DNA from: Polaribacter sp. KT25b
Lineage (GTDB): Bacteria > Bacteroidota > Bacteroidia > Flavobacteriales > Flavobacteriaceae
Reading direction: 5' to 3'
DNA length: 64,000 nt
Assembly (NCBI RefSeq): GCF_900105145.1
Contig: NZ_LT629752.1
Span: 744,001-808,000 of the forward strand
In this document: positions 53,244 to 62,502 of the stretch, piece after piece
Position numbering within the stretch: position 1 is the stretch's first letter
Layout of the letters: the number at the start of each line of letters is the position of its first letter
Notes under the pieces: model-generated
What the model was told of the DNA's origin: nothing
What the model saw: only the letters and a program-made list of their open reading frames with translations
The model's database searches: none
Translations under genes and position numbers: made by a program

Positions 53244-53393
53244 GTTTTTTTAGAGAATAAATTCTTTTCAGAATATACGCTTAAAATTAGGTTTTTACTT
53301 TTAGCTGTCTCATAGTAGTGTCATGGAATGTCATGCAGATAGAAGCCTTAAATTGATAAAATTCATTTTCGTATTTTTATCAAAAATTGTTAC

Positions 53394-54080
53394 ATGGAAA
53401 AATTAACCATTAAATCTTGGGCTTTAGACGACAGACCTCGAGAAAAATTAATTGCAAAAGGAAAAAACGCTTTGTCTGATGCAGAATTAATTGCAATTCT
53501 TATTGGTTCTGGAAACAGAAAAGAAAGCGCTGTAGCATTATCAAAAAGAATATTACAAGCTGCGGATAGTAATATTAATGCACTTGCAAAATTATCTGTA
53601 GAAAAATTAATGACGTTTAACGGTATTGGAGAAGCCAAAGCAATTACCATAATAACTGCATTAGAATTAGGTAAAAGGCGTCAGCTAGAAATAGCTTTAG
53701 AAAAACTGAAAATTACCTGTAGTAAAGACGGTTTTAATATTATGCAACCCATTATTGGTGATTTAGAACACGAAGAGTTTTGGGTACTTTTCTTAAATAA
53801 TTCTAATAAAGTATTAGCAAAAAATCAAATAAGTAAAGGCGGTTTAACAGCTACAATTGTAGATGTACGATTGTTGTTTAAACAAGCTTTAGAACTAACT
53901 TCTGTTGCTATGATTGTGTGTCATAATCATCCATCAGGAAAATTACAACCAAGTACTGCTGATAAACAATTAACGCAAAAAATAAAACAAGCAGGCACAA
54001 CTTTAGATATAAAATTGTTAGATCATTTAATAATTACCGAAAAAGCGTATTTTAGCTTTGCTGATGAAGGTTTGTTGTAA
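53394..54080 (+). CDS. radC: RadC/JAB-domain protein
   Basis: The 228-residue protein has an N-terminal helix-hairpin-helix part (REKLIAKGKNALSDAELIAILIGSG; LMTFNGIGEAKAITI, about 72-86). The MPN/JAB metalloprotease-like domain carries HNHPSGKLQPSTAD (177-190) with the His-x-His and Asp of the metal site. Family members are named RadC, but a direct repair role has been withdrawn; many act as DNA- or conjugation-associated proteins. It is monocistronic or leads into the following glycan genes, from which it is separated by 70 nt. Confidence 0.93.
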   Translation: MEKLTIKSWALDDRPREKLIAKGKNALSDAELIAILIGSGNRKESAVALSKRILQAADSNINALAKLSVEKLMTFNGIGEAKAITIITALELGKRRQLEIALEKLKITCSKDGFNIMQPIIGDLEHEEFWVLFLNNSNKVLAKNQISKGGLTATIVDVRLLFKQALELTSVAMIVCHNHPSGKLQPSTADKQLTQKIKQAGTTLDIKLLDHLIITEKAYFSFADEGLL

Positions 54081-54150
54081 GTTTTATACTTTTAGTAATG
54101 CATAAACTTTGAATCTTTGTTACTTTGCAGCTTAGGAACTATAGAAAAAA

Positions 54151-55455
54151 ATGATACTAGTTTATACACATAAATTAACACCAAGAGTACGTTATATTTT
54201 TAAACATATTATAACAAGAACATTATTAATTCCTGTTAGTTTTACTACAAGAATAGAAGAATTTGTAGCGCATAGTGGTCCAAAATTAACCTATACAAAA
54301 GCACCTTTAGGAAACGAATTTTTTATAAAAAGTAACGATTTATTATTTGAGCAAGGTGTAAACGATTTAGAAATAAGTGTTCAAAAATGGGATGATGTTC
54401 CTTGTTTTTTTACAACCAATAAAAAAGCCCTAATTCCTTTTGATATTTTTGCTGCAAGTTTCTATTTAATTACTAGATACGAAGAATATTTACCACATGT
54501 AAAAGACATTCACGGTCGTTTTACGGCAGAACAAAGTTTGGCTTTTAAACATCAATTTTTAGAAAAACCAATTGTAGATATTTGGGCATATAAATTTTTA
54601 AATATTTTAAAAGAAAGATTTCCAGATTATACATACACGCAAAGAGCTTACAATTACATTTCTACAATAGATATAGACAATGCATTTGCCTACAAACATA
54701 AAAGTTTAATAAGAACTGTTGGTGGTTTTTTTAATGATTTGTTTAAATTTAAATTGTTAGAAGTTTGGAATCGATTTACGGTTGTTTGGGGTTTAAAAAA
54801 AGATCCTTTTGATACTTTTGATAAAATATTAAGGTTAAGAAAAGAATACAATGTTAAAACTATTTTCTTCTTTTTAATTGGCGATTATTCTACTTTTGAC
54901 ACTAATGTTTCTGCTTCAAAAATGAAATATAAACTGCTCATAAAAGAAATGGTAGATTATGCTCGTGTTGGTTTACATCCATCTTATTTTACTATGCAAA
55001 ATGCCGTGCTTTTAAAGAAAGAAAAAGAACGTTTAGAGGCAATTACAAATATGCCAGTTAGCAGATCTAGACAGCATTATTTACGTTTTTCTTTACCAGA
55101 AACTTATCAGAATTTAATAGATTTAGAAATTGAAGAAGATTATTCTATGGGGTATGCAAGCAATGTTGGTTTTAGAGCAAGCACGTGTACACCTTTTTAT
55201 TTTTATGATTTAGATTTCGAAATTCAAACTCCTTTAAAAGTATTTCCTTTTGCTTTGATGGATACTACTTTAAACGATTATATGAAATTAACACCTAAGC
55301 AATCTTTAGGTAGAATTAGAGATTTAAAAAACGAAGTAAAAGCTGTAAATGGTACTTTTATAACGCTGTTTCATAACGAGAATTTAAGCGATTATTTACG
55401 TTGGAAAGGCTGGAAACGTTTGTATGAATCGATGTTAAAAATTGCGACTTCTTAG
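54151..55455 (+). CDS. NodB-like polysaccharide deacetylase family protein
   Basis: The 434-residue product has an N-terminal flavobacterial domain and a carbohydrate-esterase-4-like barrel. YISTIDIDNAFAYKHKSL (about 168-185) gives the metal/catalytic Asp pair. VKTIFFFLIGDYSTFD, VGLHPSYFTM (metal His), SRSRQHYLRFSLPETYQ and TLFHNENLSDY supply the remaining motif positions. No signal peptide is seen, so a cytoplasmic substrate such as a sugar precursor is possible. The next gene starts 1 nt after its stop codon, so the two are coupled and probably act in surface-glycan assembly. Confidence 0.82.
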   Translation: MILVYTHKLTPRVRYIFKHIITRTLLIPVSFTTRIEEFVAHSGPKLTYTKAPLGNEFFIKSNDLLFEQGVNDLEISVQKWDDVPCFFTTNKKALIPFDIFAASFYLITRYEEYLPHVKDIHGRFTAEQSLAFKHQFLEKPIVDIWAYKFLNILKERFPDYTYTQRAYNYISTIDIDNAFAYKHKSLIRTVGGFFNDLFKFKLLEVWNRFTVVWGLKKDPFDTFDKILRLRKEYNVKTIFFFLIGDYSTFDTNVSASKMKYKLLIKEMVDYARVGLHPSYFTMQNAVLLKKEKERLEAITNMPVSRSRQHYLRFSLPETYQNLIDLEIEEDYSMGYASNVGFRASTCTPFYFYDLDFEIQTPLKVFPFALMDTTLNDYMKLTPKQSLGRIRDLKNEVKAVNGTFITLFHNENLSDYLRWKGWKRLYESMLKIATS

Positions 55456-55456
55456 A

Positions 55457-56362
55457 ATGATAAATTATATAAAAAGAAAAGATTTAGACATTGCTAAATT
55501 TGATACTTGTATAGAAAATTCCGTTCAATCTAGAATATCTGCATTTTCTTGGTATTTAGATATTGTCGCAGATAATTGGGACGTTTTAGTTTTAGACGAT
55601 TACAAAGCTGTTATGCCAGTAACTTGGCGTAAAAAAGTAGGAATTAAATATGTGTATCCGCCTCTTTGGTTGTTAGAATTAGGTGTTTTTTCTTTGGATG
55701 AAAGCCTAGATATTCAACCATTTTTAGCAATTTTATATAGTAAATTTAAGTTTGTAGAACTTCGATTAAATACTACGAATCAGTTTTTAAATTCGGATTG
55801 TTTATTGCCTAAACAGTTTCAATATTTAGATTTAAAAATTGGCTATGAAGCTATTTTAAAAGGCTATAATAGAAATAGAAAAAGAGAAATTGTAAAAGCA
55901 AACAAACATCATTTAATAGAAAACTGGACAGATAATCCAGAGAAATTAATTGCTATTTTTAAAGAAAATATTGCAGAACGTGTAAAAGGGATTTCTGATA
56001 AAGATTATACTAATTTACTAAATTTGATGAATCTTTCTATTGAAAAAGGAGTAGGAGAGTTGCTAACTATTTATGATGAAAATAATAAATTATTAGCTGC
56101 GGCTTTTTTCTTGAAACATAAAAATAAAGTAACACAACTGGTTTGTGCATCAGATATTTCTAATAGAAAAAATGGCGTACATACTTTTTTTAATGATCGC
56201 GCCATTTTTAAATATCAATCACATTTTGATATCTATAATTTTGGAGGTTCATCAATGGAAAATATTGCGAATTATTATTTGAGTTTTGGTTCGAAAACAG
56301 AAAAATATCAGCAAATAAAATATAATAATTTACCTTTTTTTATAAAGTTGTTGAAGCCTTAG
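55457..56362 (+). CDS. FemAB/GNAT-like acyltransferase
   Basis: ATG 55457 gives 301 residues; a TTG start at 55442 would overlap the preceding gene. The fold pattern resembles FemAB or double-GNAT enzymes: WYLDIVADNWDVLVLDDYKAVMPVTWRKKVGIKYVYPPLWLLELGVF at the N-terminus, then GYNRNRKREIVKANKH and LLAAAFFLKHKNKVTQLVCASDISNRKNGVHTFFNDRAI near 205-245. Such proteins transfer amino acids or acyl groups to cell-envelope precursors. Its 3' end overlaps the convergent acyltransferase gene by 23 nt. Confidence 0.75.
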   Translation: MINYIKRKDLDIAKFDTCIENSVQSRISAFSWYLDIVADNWDVLVLDDYKAVMPVTWRKKVGIKYVYPPLWLLELGVFSLDESLDIQPFLAILYSKFKFVELRLNTTNQFLNSDCLLPKQFQYLDLKIGYEAILKGYNRNRKREIVKANKHHLIENWTDNPEKLIAIFKENIAERVKGISDKDYTNLLNLMNLSIEKGVGELLTIYDENNKLLAAAFFLKHKNKVTQLVCASDISNRKNGVHTFFNDRAIFKYQSHFDIYNFGGSSMENIANYYLSFGSKTEKYQQIKYNNLPFFIKLLKP

Positions 56363-56963
56363 AATTTAGAAATTCATCAAACTTTTTTGGTAGTTTTTTA
56401 TTGAAAATAATTGCTGATAAATCTTCTGTATAAGATTCTTTCTGCTTTATAACTTTACACGGATTGCCAACAGCAATAGAATTACTAGGAATATCTTTAT
56501 TTACCAAAGAATTTGCGCCAATGATAACATTATCACCAATAGAAACTTCTGGTAAAACGGTGCTATTTGCACCAATCCAAACATTATTGCCAATTGTAAT
56601 TGGTTTTCCTTTTGTGTGTTCTCTTAAATTATCGCTTTTATGATTGGATGAAATTATAGAAACACCAGGTCCTAATTCAATATTTGAGCCAAAAATAATT
56701 CCGTTATTTGCTTGAATATAATTGTTGTAATTATCTCCTGGATCGCACAAAATTCCTTTTTGAATATTTTCTGGCGCTAACACTTTTGATGTAAAATGAA
56801 CTGGCCATTTTACTTTTGGATTTAATCTAAATAATTTTTGCGGAATTAAATAATGGAAAAATAAAATATAATAACGCTGATAACTATATTTTGGTCTGTA
56901 ATATTTTGGGTACAACCAATTTATAATCCATCCGAAAAAGAGAAAATCTATTTTTTTAAACAT
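56340..56963 (-). CDS. Hexapeptide-repeat (left-handed beta-helix) acyltransferase
   Basis: The 207-residue protein has the trimeric LbH pattern: NGIIFGSNIELGPGVSIISSNHK, then ITIGNNVWIGANSTVLPEVSIGDNVIIGANSLVNKDIPSNSIAVGNPCKVIK. This is the typical end of maltose/galactoside O-acetyltransferase-like enzymes. The His in SSNHKSDN is in the catalytic position for acetyl-CoA-dependent members. It is the last gene of a leftward flippase-amidotransferase-acyltransferase operon, directly adjoining the previous gene (0-nt gap). Confidence 0.87.
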   Translation of the reverse strand: MFKKIDFLFFGWIINWLYPKYYRPKYSYQRYYILFFHYLIPQKLFRLNPKVKWPVHFTSKVLAPENIQKGILCDPGDNYNNYIQANNGIIFGSNIELGPGVSIISSNHKSDNLREHTKGKPITIGNNVWIGANSTVLPEVSIGDNVIIGANSLVNKDIPSNSIAVGNPCKVIKQKESYTEDLSAIIFNKKLPKKFDEFLNSKASTTL

Positions 56964-58556
56964 TTATTTTATCTTGTTTTTAGAGAAATACAAATACCAT
57001 TGTGTAATAATTTCATTATATTCTTTTGATGATTTTTCTACTTTTAACTTGTTTAAATTAAGTGATTTTAGCATTTTATCTGTTAAAGGCTTGTAATTTA
57101 CCCAATCGTTTTTTTCTAGAAATTGCTGTTTTATAAAAGTAGGTAAAAATGGTTTTATTTTGTTCTTTACTTTTTGAATATTAATATTTTTTTCTGATGG
57201 TTGTAATTCACTTTCAAAATAAACATTATATTTTTTAAAATATTCATTGATTAAAATAGCATCAAAAAATGTTTTCATCAGTTTATTTTTTACAGGTACT
57301 TTTTTAAAGAAATCTAACAATTCTTTATCCCAGAAAGGAAATCGATGCTCAAATCCAAAATAAGTATAAAAATTGGCTGAATTAAAAATATATTTTGCAA
57401 TTTTTTCTTTAAGGTCAAAATCTTCAAAAACAGAAGAAGGAATTTTCTCTACATAATTATCATCAATATGAGTTAACTGCTTTTTAACTTGTCTTTTAAA
57501 AATTTTCTTGTTTGATGCTGATAAAGGGTAATTTGTAAATTTCTGTTCAATTATTAAGTCAGCAATGTCGGTATGGTTTAAATTTTCTGGAATTACTTTT
57601 AAAAACTGACTGCCTCCTAATAAATCGCCTGCATAACCAGGAATAAATATGGAGTCTTCTGCAATTAAATTATTTTCCTTTAAATAATTAACGGCAAAAT
57701 ACTCTTGTAAATTTGGCATGGAAGAAAGTTTTCCTGCAAAATGCGCATATTCTTTAAATGCTGATGTTTCTAAAAATCCATCAATGATTTGAGAATTGTA
57801 TTCAATAAAAATCCATTTAAAATTTAAAGCTTCTGCAGTATTTTTAGAATTTTCAATTTCAAAACTATCTTTTCTACCATACGTATAACAAAATACATTT
57901 TTATAATTGTATTTTTTTAGCATTACAGCAATAAATCGAGAATCAAAACCACCGCTTAAAGGAATAACAACGGTTCTATTATTTAAGGAGTTTATAAACC
58001 TTTTAATTGTATTTTCGAAAGCATCAATTGCTTTCTTTTTTAAAGTAGTATAAGGATCTGAACTTTCTTTTTTTATGGCATACGAATAGAAAAAATTACT
58101 TTCAATTATTTCATCATTTTTGATGATTAGATATTCACTAGCTTGTACTTGAAAAACATTTGTTAATAACGTTTTTTTTCCGTGTGTATGATTGCATGCT
58201 TTGAACTCAATTTCTGATAATGCATCAAAAGTATCAAGATTAAAAGTATCTTTTAGATAAAAAATGTCATCACTTAAAAATAGTTTATTGTTTTGAAAAG
58301 TATAAAAAATCGGGAAAGATCTTGTAATATCAGAAGCAATAAAAACCTTATTTTTATCAGAAAAAAGTAAGGTAAAAACACCATTTATATTCTTTAAAAG
58401 TTCCTTAAAATCAGATGTGGTTCTTACTGATGACAGGTAGTTTACAGCATTTTCTTTTTCATAAAAAATAGCATTTATATAAAAATAACCTTTAAAAAAA
58501 AGGGAATCATTTTTATACCATTTAAAGCCTTTGTTATGTTTTAAAGTTATGTTCAT
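56964..58556 (-). CDS. Asparagine-synthase-like amidotransferase lacking the catalytic N-terminal Cys
   Basis: ATG 58556 gives 530 residues; the TTG at 58571 would overlap the flippase gene. The C-terminal half carries the ATP-pyrophosphatase motif VIPLSGGFDSRFIAVML (about 195-211), YTYGRKDSFEIENSK and FPGYAGDLLGGSQF-like IPGYAGDLLGG. The N-terminal half keeps an Ntn-glutaminase-like outline (GVFTLLFSDKNKVFIASDITRSFPIFYTF) but has no Cys after the initiator Met. It must therefore use free ammonia or another amine. Such variants occur in surface-glycan and lasso-cyclase pathways. Genomic context favours glycan modification. Confidence 0.85.
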   Translation of the reverse strand: MNITLKHNKGFKWYKNDSLFFKGYFYINAIFYEKENAVNYLSSVRTTSDFKELLKNINGVFTLLFSDKNKVFIASDITRSFPIFYTFQNNKLFLSDDIFYLKDTFNLDTFDALSEIEFKACNHTHGKKTLLTNVFQVQASEYLIIKNDEIIESNFFYSYAIKKESSDPYTTLKKKAIDAFENTIKRFINSLNNRTVVIPLSGGFDSRFIAVMLKKYNYKNVFCYTYGRKDSFEIENSKNTAEALNFKWIFIEYNSQIIDGFLETSAFKEYAHFAGKLSSMPNLQEYFAVNYLKENNLIAEDSIFIPGYAGDLLGGSQFLKVIPENLNHTDIADLIIEQKFTNYPLSASNKKIFKRQVKKQLTHIDDNYVEKIPSSVFEDFDLKEKIAKYIFNSANFYTYFGFEHRFPFWDKELLDFFKKVPVKNKLMKTFFDAILINEYFKKYNVYFESELQPSEKNINIQKVKNKIKPFLPTFIKQQFLEKNDWVNYKPLTDKMLKSLNLNKLKVEKSSKEYNEIITQWYLYFSKNKIK

Positions 58557-58557
58557 A

Positions 58558-59835
58558 TTAGCTGTATGCAATTTTCTTTTCTTTGGATGTTTTTAAAAGA
58601 TAGATAAATATAAGAATATTAAAAAGCATTCCTACTCCAGAAAAAAGTATTAAAGAAATAACAATGTTGTCGTAAAAATAGTATCCTAAAAATAACGCCA
58701 AAAATCTAAATATCAGTAAAAAAGAATCATAAATAACCATCGTTTTTTGTTTGTTTAAAATCAGAATTAATGGCGTTATTGGATTGCTTAAAAAAGCAAA
58801 GAATAACCACGGAATTATAATTCTTGAGTACAAACCAACGTCTGCCCAATTTTCTCCAAAAATAATATCTAAGAAAAAAGAAATTACAAATAAAGGAATA
58901 AAAAGAAAGGAGCTAATAAATAATAAATGCTTGGCTGTTTTTATAACTAAATCATGTAAATCGCCTTTCTCATTATATATTTTACTTGCTTTATTAAAGA
59001 AAACCTGATTTATAGATTGTTGAAAAATACCAACAGGTGCTCTCATAAATTTAATTGCCAAACCATAAATTCCTGAGCTTGCCAAACCAAAATATTTAGT
59101 AATTAAAAGTACTGGTAATTCGTTGGAAAGATTATTTGTTAAGTTTATAATGGTGTTAAAAACAGGAATATCTTTATATCTTTTTGCTAAAAAAAACATC
59201 CTTTTTAAAGATAAATTTTTAATAAGTTTTTGCATTGTTTTAGCAGAGGCTTTTATTAAAAAAAGGAGCTGCATACATTGTCCTAAAAGCATTCCTGGAA
59301 TTAATCCCAAAGAATTAAAAGAGCTAAAACCCGTTGCTAATTGAGCAGAACTCATAGTAGCAGATTTTGCTAATAATCCTTTAGAAATGTTTTTAAACAT
59401 ACTTGTTCTGTTGTTCCAATAATCAAAAATTGAAACGCTTGCAAAAAGAAAAACACTTAGCGGTAATAAATAAATGAAATTTGCGAGTTTCGTAATATTA
59501 AAGAAATTAGCAATACTCTCATTAAAAAAGAAGATTATAATCAGTAATAAAAGACAATAGATTGCTAAGATTATAAAAGAAAAAGCGGCTAAATTGATTG
59601 CATCTTTATCTCTTTTTGGTAAAACTATAGCAAATTCATATTGTAAAGTTGCCAAAGGTTTTAAAATTAAAGTTGCTGATGAAAATAAGGTGTAAATACC
59701 AAAAAGTTCTGTAGAAAAAAGGCGTGTAAGTATTAAAATTGAAGCATAAATAACAACTTGACTTAAAGCAGAACCCGTTATTAATGTTAAAACATTTTTA
59801 ACAAACTCTTTTTTTAAAAAAGAAAATAGTTGCAT
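58558..59835 (-). CDS. Polysaccharide flippase-like membrane protein
   Basis: The 425-residue protein has about twelve hydrophobic helices. It begins FVKNVLTLITGSALSQVVIYASILILTRLFSTELFGIYTLF, the standard N-terminal helix pair of Wzx/PST-type flippases (MATE-like MOP superfamily). It moves lipid-linked glycans across the inner membrane. It heads the leftward operon with the amidotransferase and acyltransferase genes, whose start codons overlap or abut its end. The lipid-linked substrate cannot be read from sequence. Confidence 0.88.
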   Translation of the reverse strand: MQLFSFLKKEFVKNVLTLITGSALSQVVIYASILILTRLFSTELFGIYTLFSSATLILKPLATLQYEFAIVLPKRDKDAINLAAFSFIILAIYCLLLLIIIFFFNESIANFFNITKLANFIYLLPLSVFLFASVSIFDYWNNRTSMFKNISKGLLAKSATMSSAQLATGFSSFNSLGLIPGMLLGQCMQLLFLIKASAKTMQKLIKNLSLKRMFFLAKRYKDIPVFNTIINLTNNLSNELPVLLITKYFGLASSGIYGLAIKFMRAPVGIFQQSINQVFFNKASKIYNEKGDLHDLVIKTAKHLLFISSFLFIPLFVISFFLDIIFGENWADVGLYSRIIIPWLFFAFLSNPITPLILILNKQKTMVIYDSFLLIFRFLALFLGYYFYDNIVISLILFSGVGMLFNILIFIYLLKTSKEKKIAYS

Positions 59836-59866
59836 ATTACTGGCCTAATTACTGTCCTCAAATATA

Positions 59867-60559
59867 ATGGAAATGAAACAGATTCAGCATGTCTTTTTTG
59901 ATTTAGATCATACTTTATGGGATTTTGAAAAAAATTCTGATCTAACTTTTAGAAAAGTCTTCGATAAACAAAATATTACTTTAGATTTAAATTCTTTTTT
60001 AGAAGTTTATAAACCCTTAAATCTTGAATATTGGAAATTATATAGAGAAGAAAAAGTAACAAAAGAAGAATTAAGATACGGAAGGTTAAAAAAGACTTTT
60101 GACGCTGTAAGTTATAGTATTTCAGACGCTTTAATTGATGTAATTGCCATTGAATACATCGAGTTTTTACCAGATTTCAATCATTTATTTGAGCATACTT
60201 TCGAAATTTTAGATTATTTAAAAGGCAAATATCAGCTACATATTATTACAAACGGATTTGAAGAAGTACAAACTAAAAAAATGCAATCTTCAAATATTTT
60301 ACAGTATTTTAATGCAGTAATTACATCAGAATCTGTTGGAGTTAAAAAACCAAATCCTAAAGTTTTTGAGTATGCATTAGAATCAACAAAAGCCCTAAAA
60401 GAGAATTCTATAATGATTGGTGATAATATTGAAGCCGATATTGAAGGGGCAATTAATGTTGGTATGCATGCCATTCATTTTAATTCTGAAGGATTAGAAA
60501 TAAATAGCAATAATTTTCGTAGTATAAAGTGTCTTTTAGAAATAAAGCAATATCTTTGA
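59867..60559 (+). CDS. HAD-family hydrolase, YjjG-like pyrimidine nucleotidase
   Basis: The 230-residue protein shows all HAD motifs. Motif I is FFDLDHTLWDF (Asp12, Asp14 counted from the first Met), motif II is IITNGFEEVQ, motif III is the Lys in SVGVKKPNPKVFEYAL, and motif IV is MIGDNIEADIEGA. The length, the WDF after motif I and the four-helix cap fit the YjjG/noncanonical pyrimidine nucleotidase group (TIGR02254-like). It would hydrolyse nucleoside monophosphates in the cytoplasm. It is divergent from the flippase operon. Confidence 0.9.
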   Translation: MEMKQIQHVFFDLDHTLWDFEKNSDLTFRKVFDKQNITLDLNSFLEVYKPLNLEYWKLYREEKVTKEELRYGRLKKTFDAVSYSISDALIDVIAIEYIEFLPDFNHLFEHTFEILDYLKGKYQLHIITNGFEEVQTKKMQSSNILQYFNAVITSESVGVKKPNPKVFEYALESTKALKENSIMIGDNIEADIEGAINVGMHAIHFNSEGLEINSNNFRSIKCLLEIKQYL

Positions 60560-60583
60560 TTTAATTTGTATAATTATTATTTT

Positions 60584-61129
60584 ATGAAGCCCCCTATTAA
60601 GATAAGTGTATTATTTTGCATTTTCCTATTAACTTCTTGCTACGAAAGTTTAGATTTTAATCAATTAGACGATCAAGTTTCTAAACCTGTTTTTACATCA
60701 GCAATAACTTATTTTACTTTTGTTCCTGCTCAATTCTTTGATTCAAATGGTAATCAAAAATTATTTATTTCTGATATAACTAATTTTTATGGTTTTCAAA
60801 ATTCTTACATTAAAGAGAATCTTGTTAAAATAGATTTTAATGCAGAAATTAAAAATGAATTTGATAGAGAAGTAACACTTCAGGTAGAATTTTTAAATAG
60901 AAATAATGCTGTTGTTTATAGTTTTACACCAATAATTGTAAAAAAAGAGAATTTAAATTATATTTATTACAAGGAAATTGAAATTGTTTCCAACCCAACA
61001 ATATTAGAAACAGAAAAAGTAAGAATAACTGCAAGGTTAGAAAACACAGGCTCGTCTTTAAATGCAAATGATACAAGAGAGTTTGAGTTTAAATCGTCAG
61101 TAACAATATATATTGAATCAAGTATATAG
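60584..61129 (+). CDS. Lipoprotein of unknown function
   Basis: ATG 60584 gives 181 residues; the TTG at 60566 only adds six residues before the signal. The lipobox is FLLTSC with Cys19. After it the protein is beta-rich and looks like an immunoglobulin-like sandwich: FDREVTLQVEFLNRNNAVVYSFTPIIVKKENLNYIYYKEIEIV and EKVRITARLENTG. I do not recognise the family. It is followed after 1 nt by the DUF5723 barrel gene, and the pair probably works together in the envelope. Confidence 0.7.
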   Translation: MKPPIKISVLFCIFLLTSCYESLDFNQLDDQVSKPVFTSAITYFTFVPAQFFDSNGNQKLFISDITNFYGFQNSYIKENLVKIDFNAEIKNEFDREVTLQVEFLNRNNAVVYSFTPIIVKKENLNYIYYKEIEIVSNPTILETEKVRITARLENTGSSLNANDTREFEFKSSVTIYIESSI

Positions 61130-61130
61130 A

Positions 61131-62501
61131 ATGAAAAAAATCTTATTTTTTATGCTGATGTTATCAGTCGTTAGAATCACTGCGCAAAATAAACAAGTAT
61201 TGTACGATTTTGCAGAATTACCACAAACATTATTATTAAATCCTGCTGCAGAAACAAATTATAAATTCCACTTTGGAGTGCCTTTGTTGTCTGGTATTTC
61301 GTTAGATTATGGATCTTCTGGCGCAGTTTTAACAGATGTTTTTGCCAAAGACAATATAGATGTTAATGATAAAATTTCTACAATGTTAAATAGATTAACA
61401 GACAGAGATTTTGTGAAGTTTAATAGTCAAATAGAAGTTTTTAATGGTGGTTTTAGAGTCGATGATAATACCTATATTAGTTTTGGTTTTTATGAAGAAA
61501 TTGATGCGATTAGTTATGTACCAAAAGATGTTATCACCTTAATTAATGAAGGTAATAGTTCTTATCTAAATAAAAATTTTAGTGCTTCTCAATTACTTTA
61601 TAAATTAGATGTTTTAGGAGTTATTCATGCAGGAGTTTCCAAAAAAATTAATGAACAATTAACAGTAGGAGGAAGATTTAAAATTTATTCATCGGCTTTA
61701 AATATTGAGTCTACCAACAATACAGGAACTTTTACAACCGTTTTAGGAAACAATAATATCTACAAGCAATATTTAAGTAATATAAATATTAATGCTAAAA
61801 CTTCTGGTTTAGTTGTAGATGATGAATATATAGAAGACCCAAATGCGTACTTAAAAAATACTTTTTTGGGAGGAAATTTAGGAATCGGTTTCGATTTCGG
61901 AATTACATATCACATAAATTCACAGTTAGAATTTTCTGCAAGTATTTTAGATTTAGGTTTTGTAAATCATACCAAAAATGTTAAAAATACTACTGCAAAA
62001 GGAGATTTTGTTTTTGAAGGAATAGAATTTGAATATGACCCTAATAGTTCTACAAATTATTGGGGACAGCTAGATAAAAATTTTACAGAACAAATACCAA
62101 CAGATGAAAACGAAGAATCTTATATTTCTTGGAGACCAGCAAAATTTAATGCCGCTTTAAAGTATAGTTTCGGCGAAAGAAGAAGCAAATATTGTTATGA
62201 TAATACGTATAAAGATTTTTATACTGATGCTTTAGGTGTTCAACTTTACAGTGTTTTTAGACCGTTAAGTCCGCAAGTTGCACTTACAGGTTTTTATCAA
62301 AAATCCATAACAAATAAAATTCACACAAAATTCACATATACAATAGACGATTTTTCTTACGCTAATATTGGAGCAGGATTTTCTGCGCAATTTAGTAGGG
62401 TAAATTTTTATGGAATGGTAGATAACATTTTAGAATTTGACAATCTTTCTTCTGCAAATAGTTTATCTTTACAGTTAGGAATTAATGTAATATTTAATTA
62501 A
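61131..62501 (+). CDS. DUF5723 family outer-membrane protein
   Basis: ATG 61131 gives 456 residues with a signal peptide (ends ITAQ). The N-terminus DFAELPQTLLLNPAAETNYKFHFGVPLLSGISLDYGSSG is characteristic of DUF5723. The rest is amphipathic strands, for example TYISFGFYEEID, LTVGGRFKIYSS and GIGFDFGITYHI, ending SLSLQLGINVIFN. A beta-barrel of the FadL/PorV-like type is likely, and no function is established. It lies in a tight three-gene operon with the lipoprotein before it and the secreted protein after it (1-nt gaps). Confidence 0.85.
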   Translation: MKKILFFMLMLSVVRITAQNKQVLYDFAELPQTLLLNPAAETNYKFHFGVPLLSGISLDYGSSGAVLTDVFAKDNIDVNDKISTMLNRLTDRDFVKFNSQIEVFNGGFRVDDNTYISFGFYEEIDAISYVPKDVITLINEGNSSYLNKNFSASQLLYKLDVLGVIHAGVSKKINEQLTVGGRFKIYSSALNIESTNNTGTFTTVLGNNNIYKQYLSNININAKTSGLVVDDEYIEDPNAYLKNTFLGGNLGIGFDFGITYHINSQLEFSASILDLGFVNHTKNVKNTTAKGDFVFEGIEFEYDPNSSTNYWGQLDKNFTEQIPTDENEESYISWRPAKFNAALKYSFGERRSKYCYDNTYKDFYTDALGVQLYSVFRPLSPQVALTGFYQKSITNKIHTKFTYTIDDFSYANIGAGFSAQFSRVNFYGMVDNILEFDNLSSANSLSLQLGINVIFN

Positions 62502-62502
62502 A

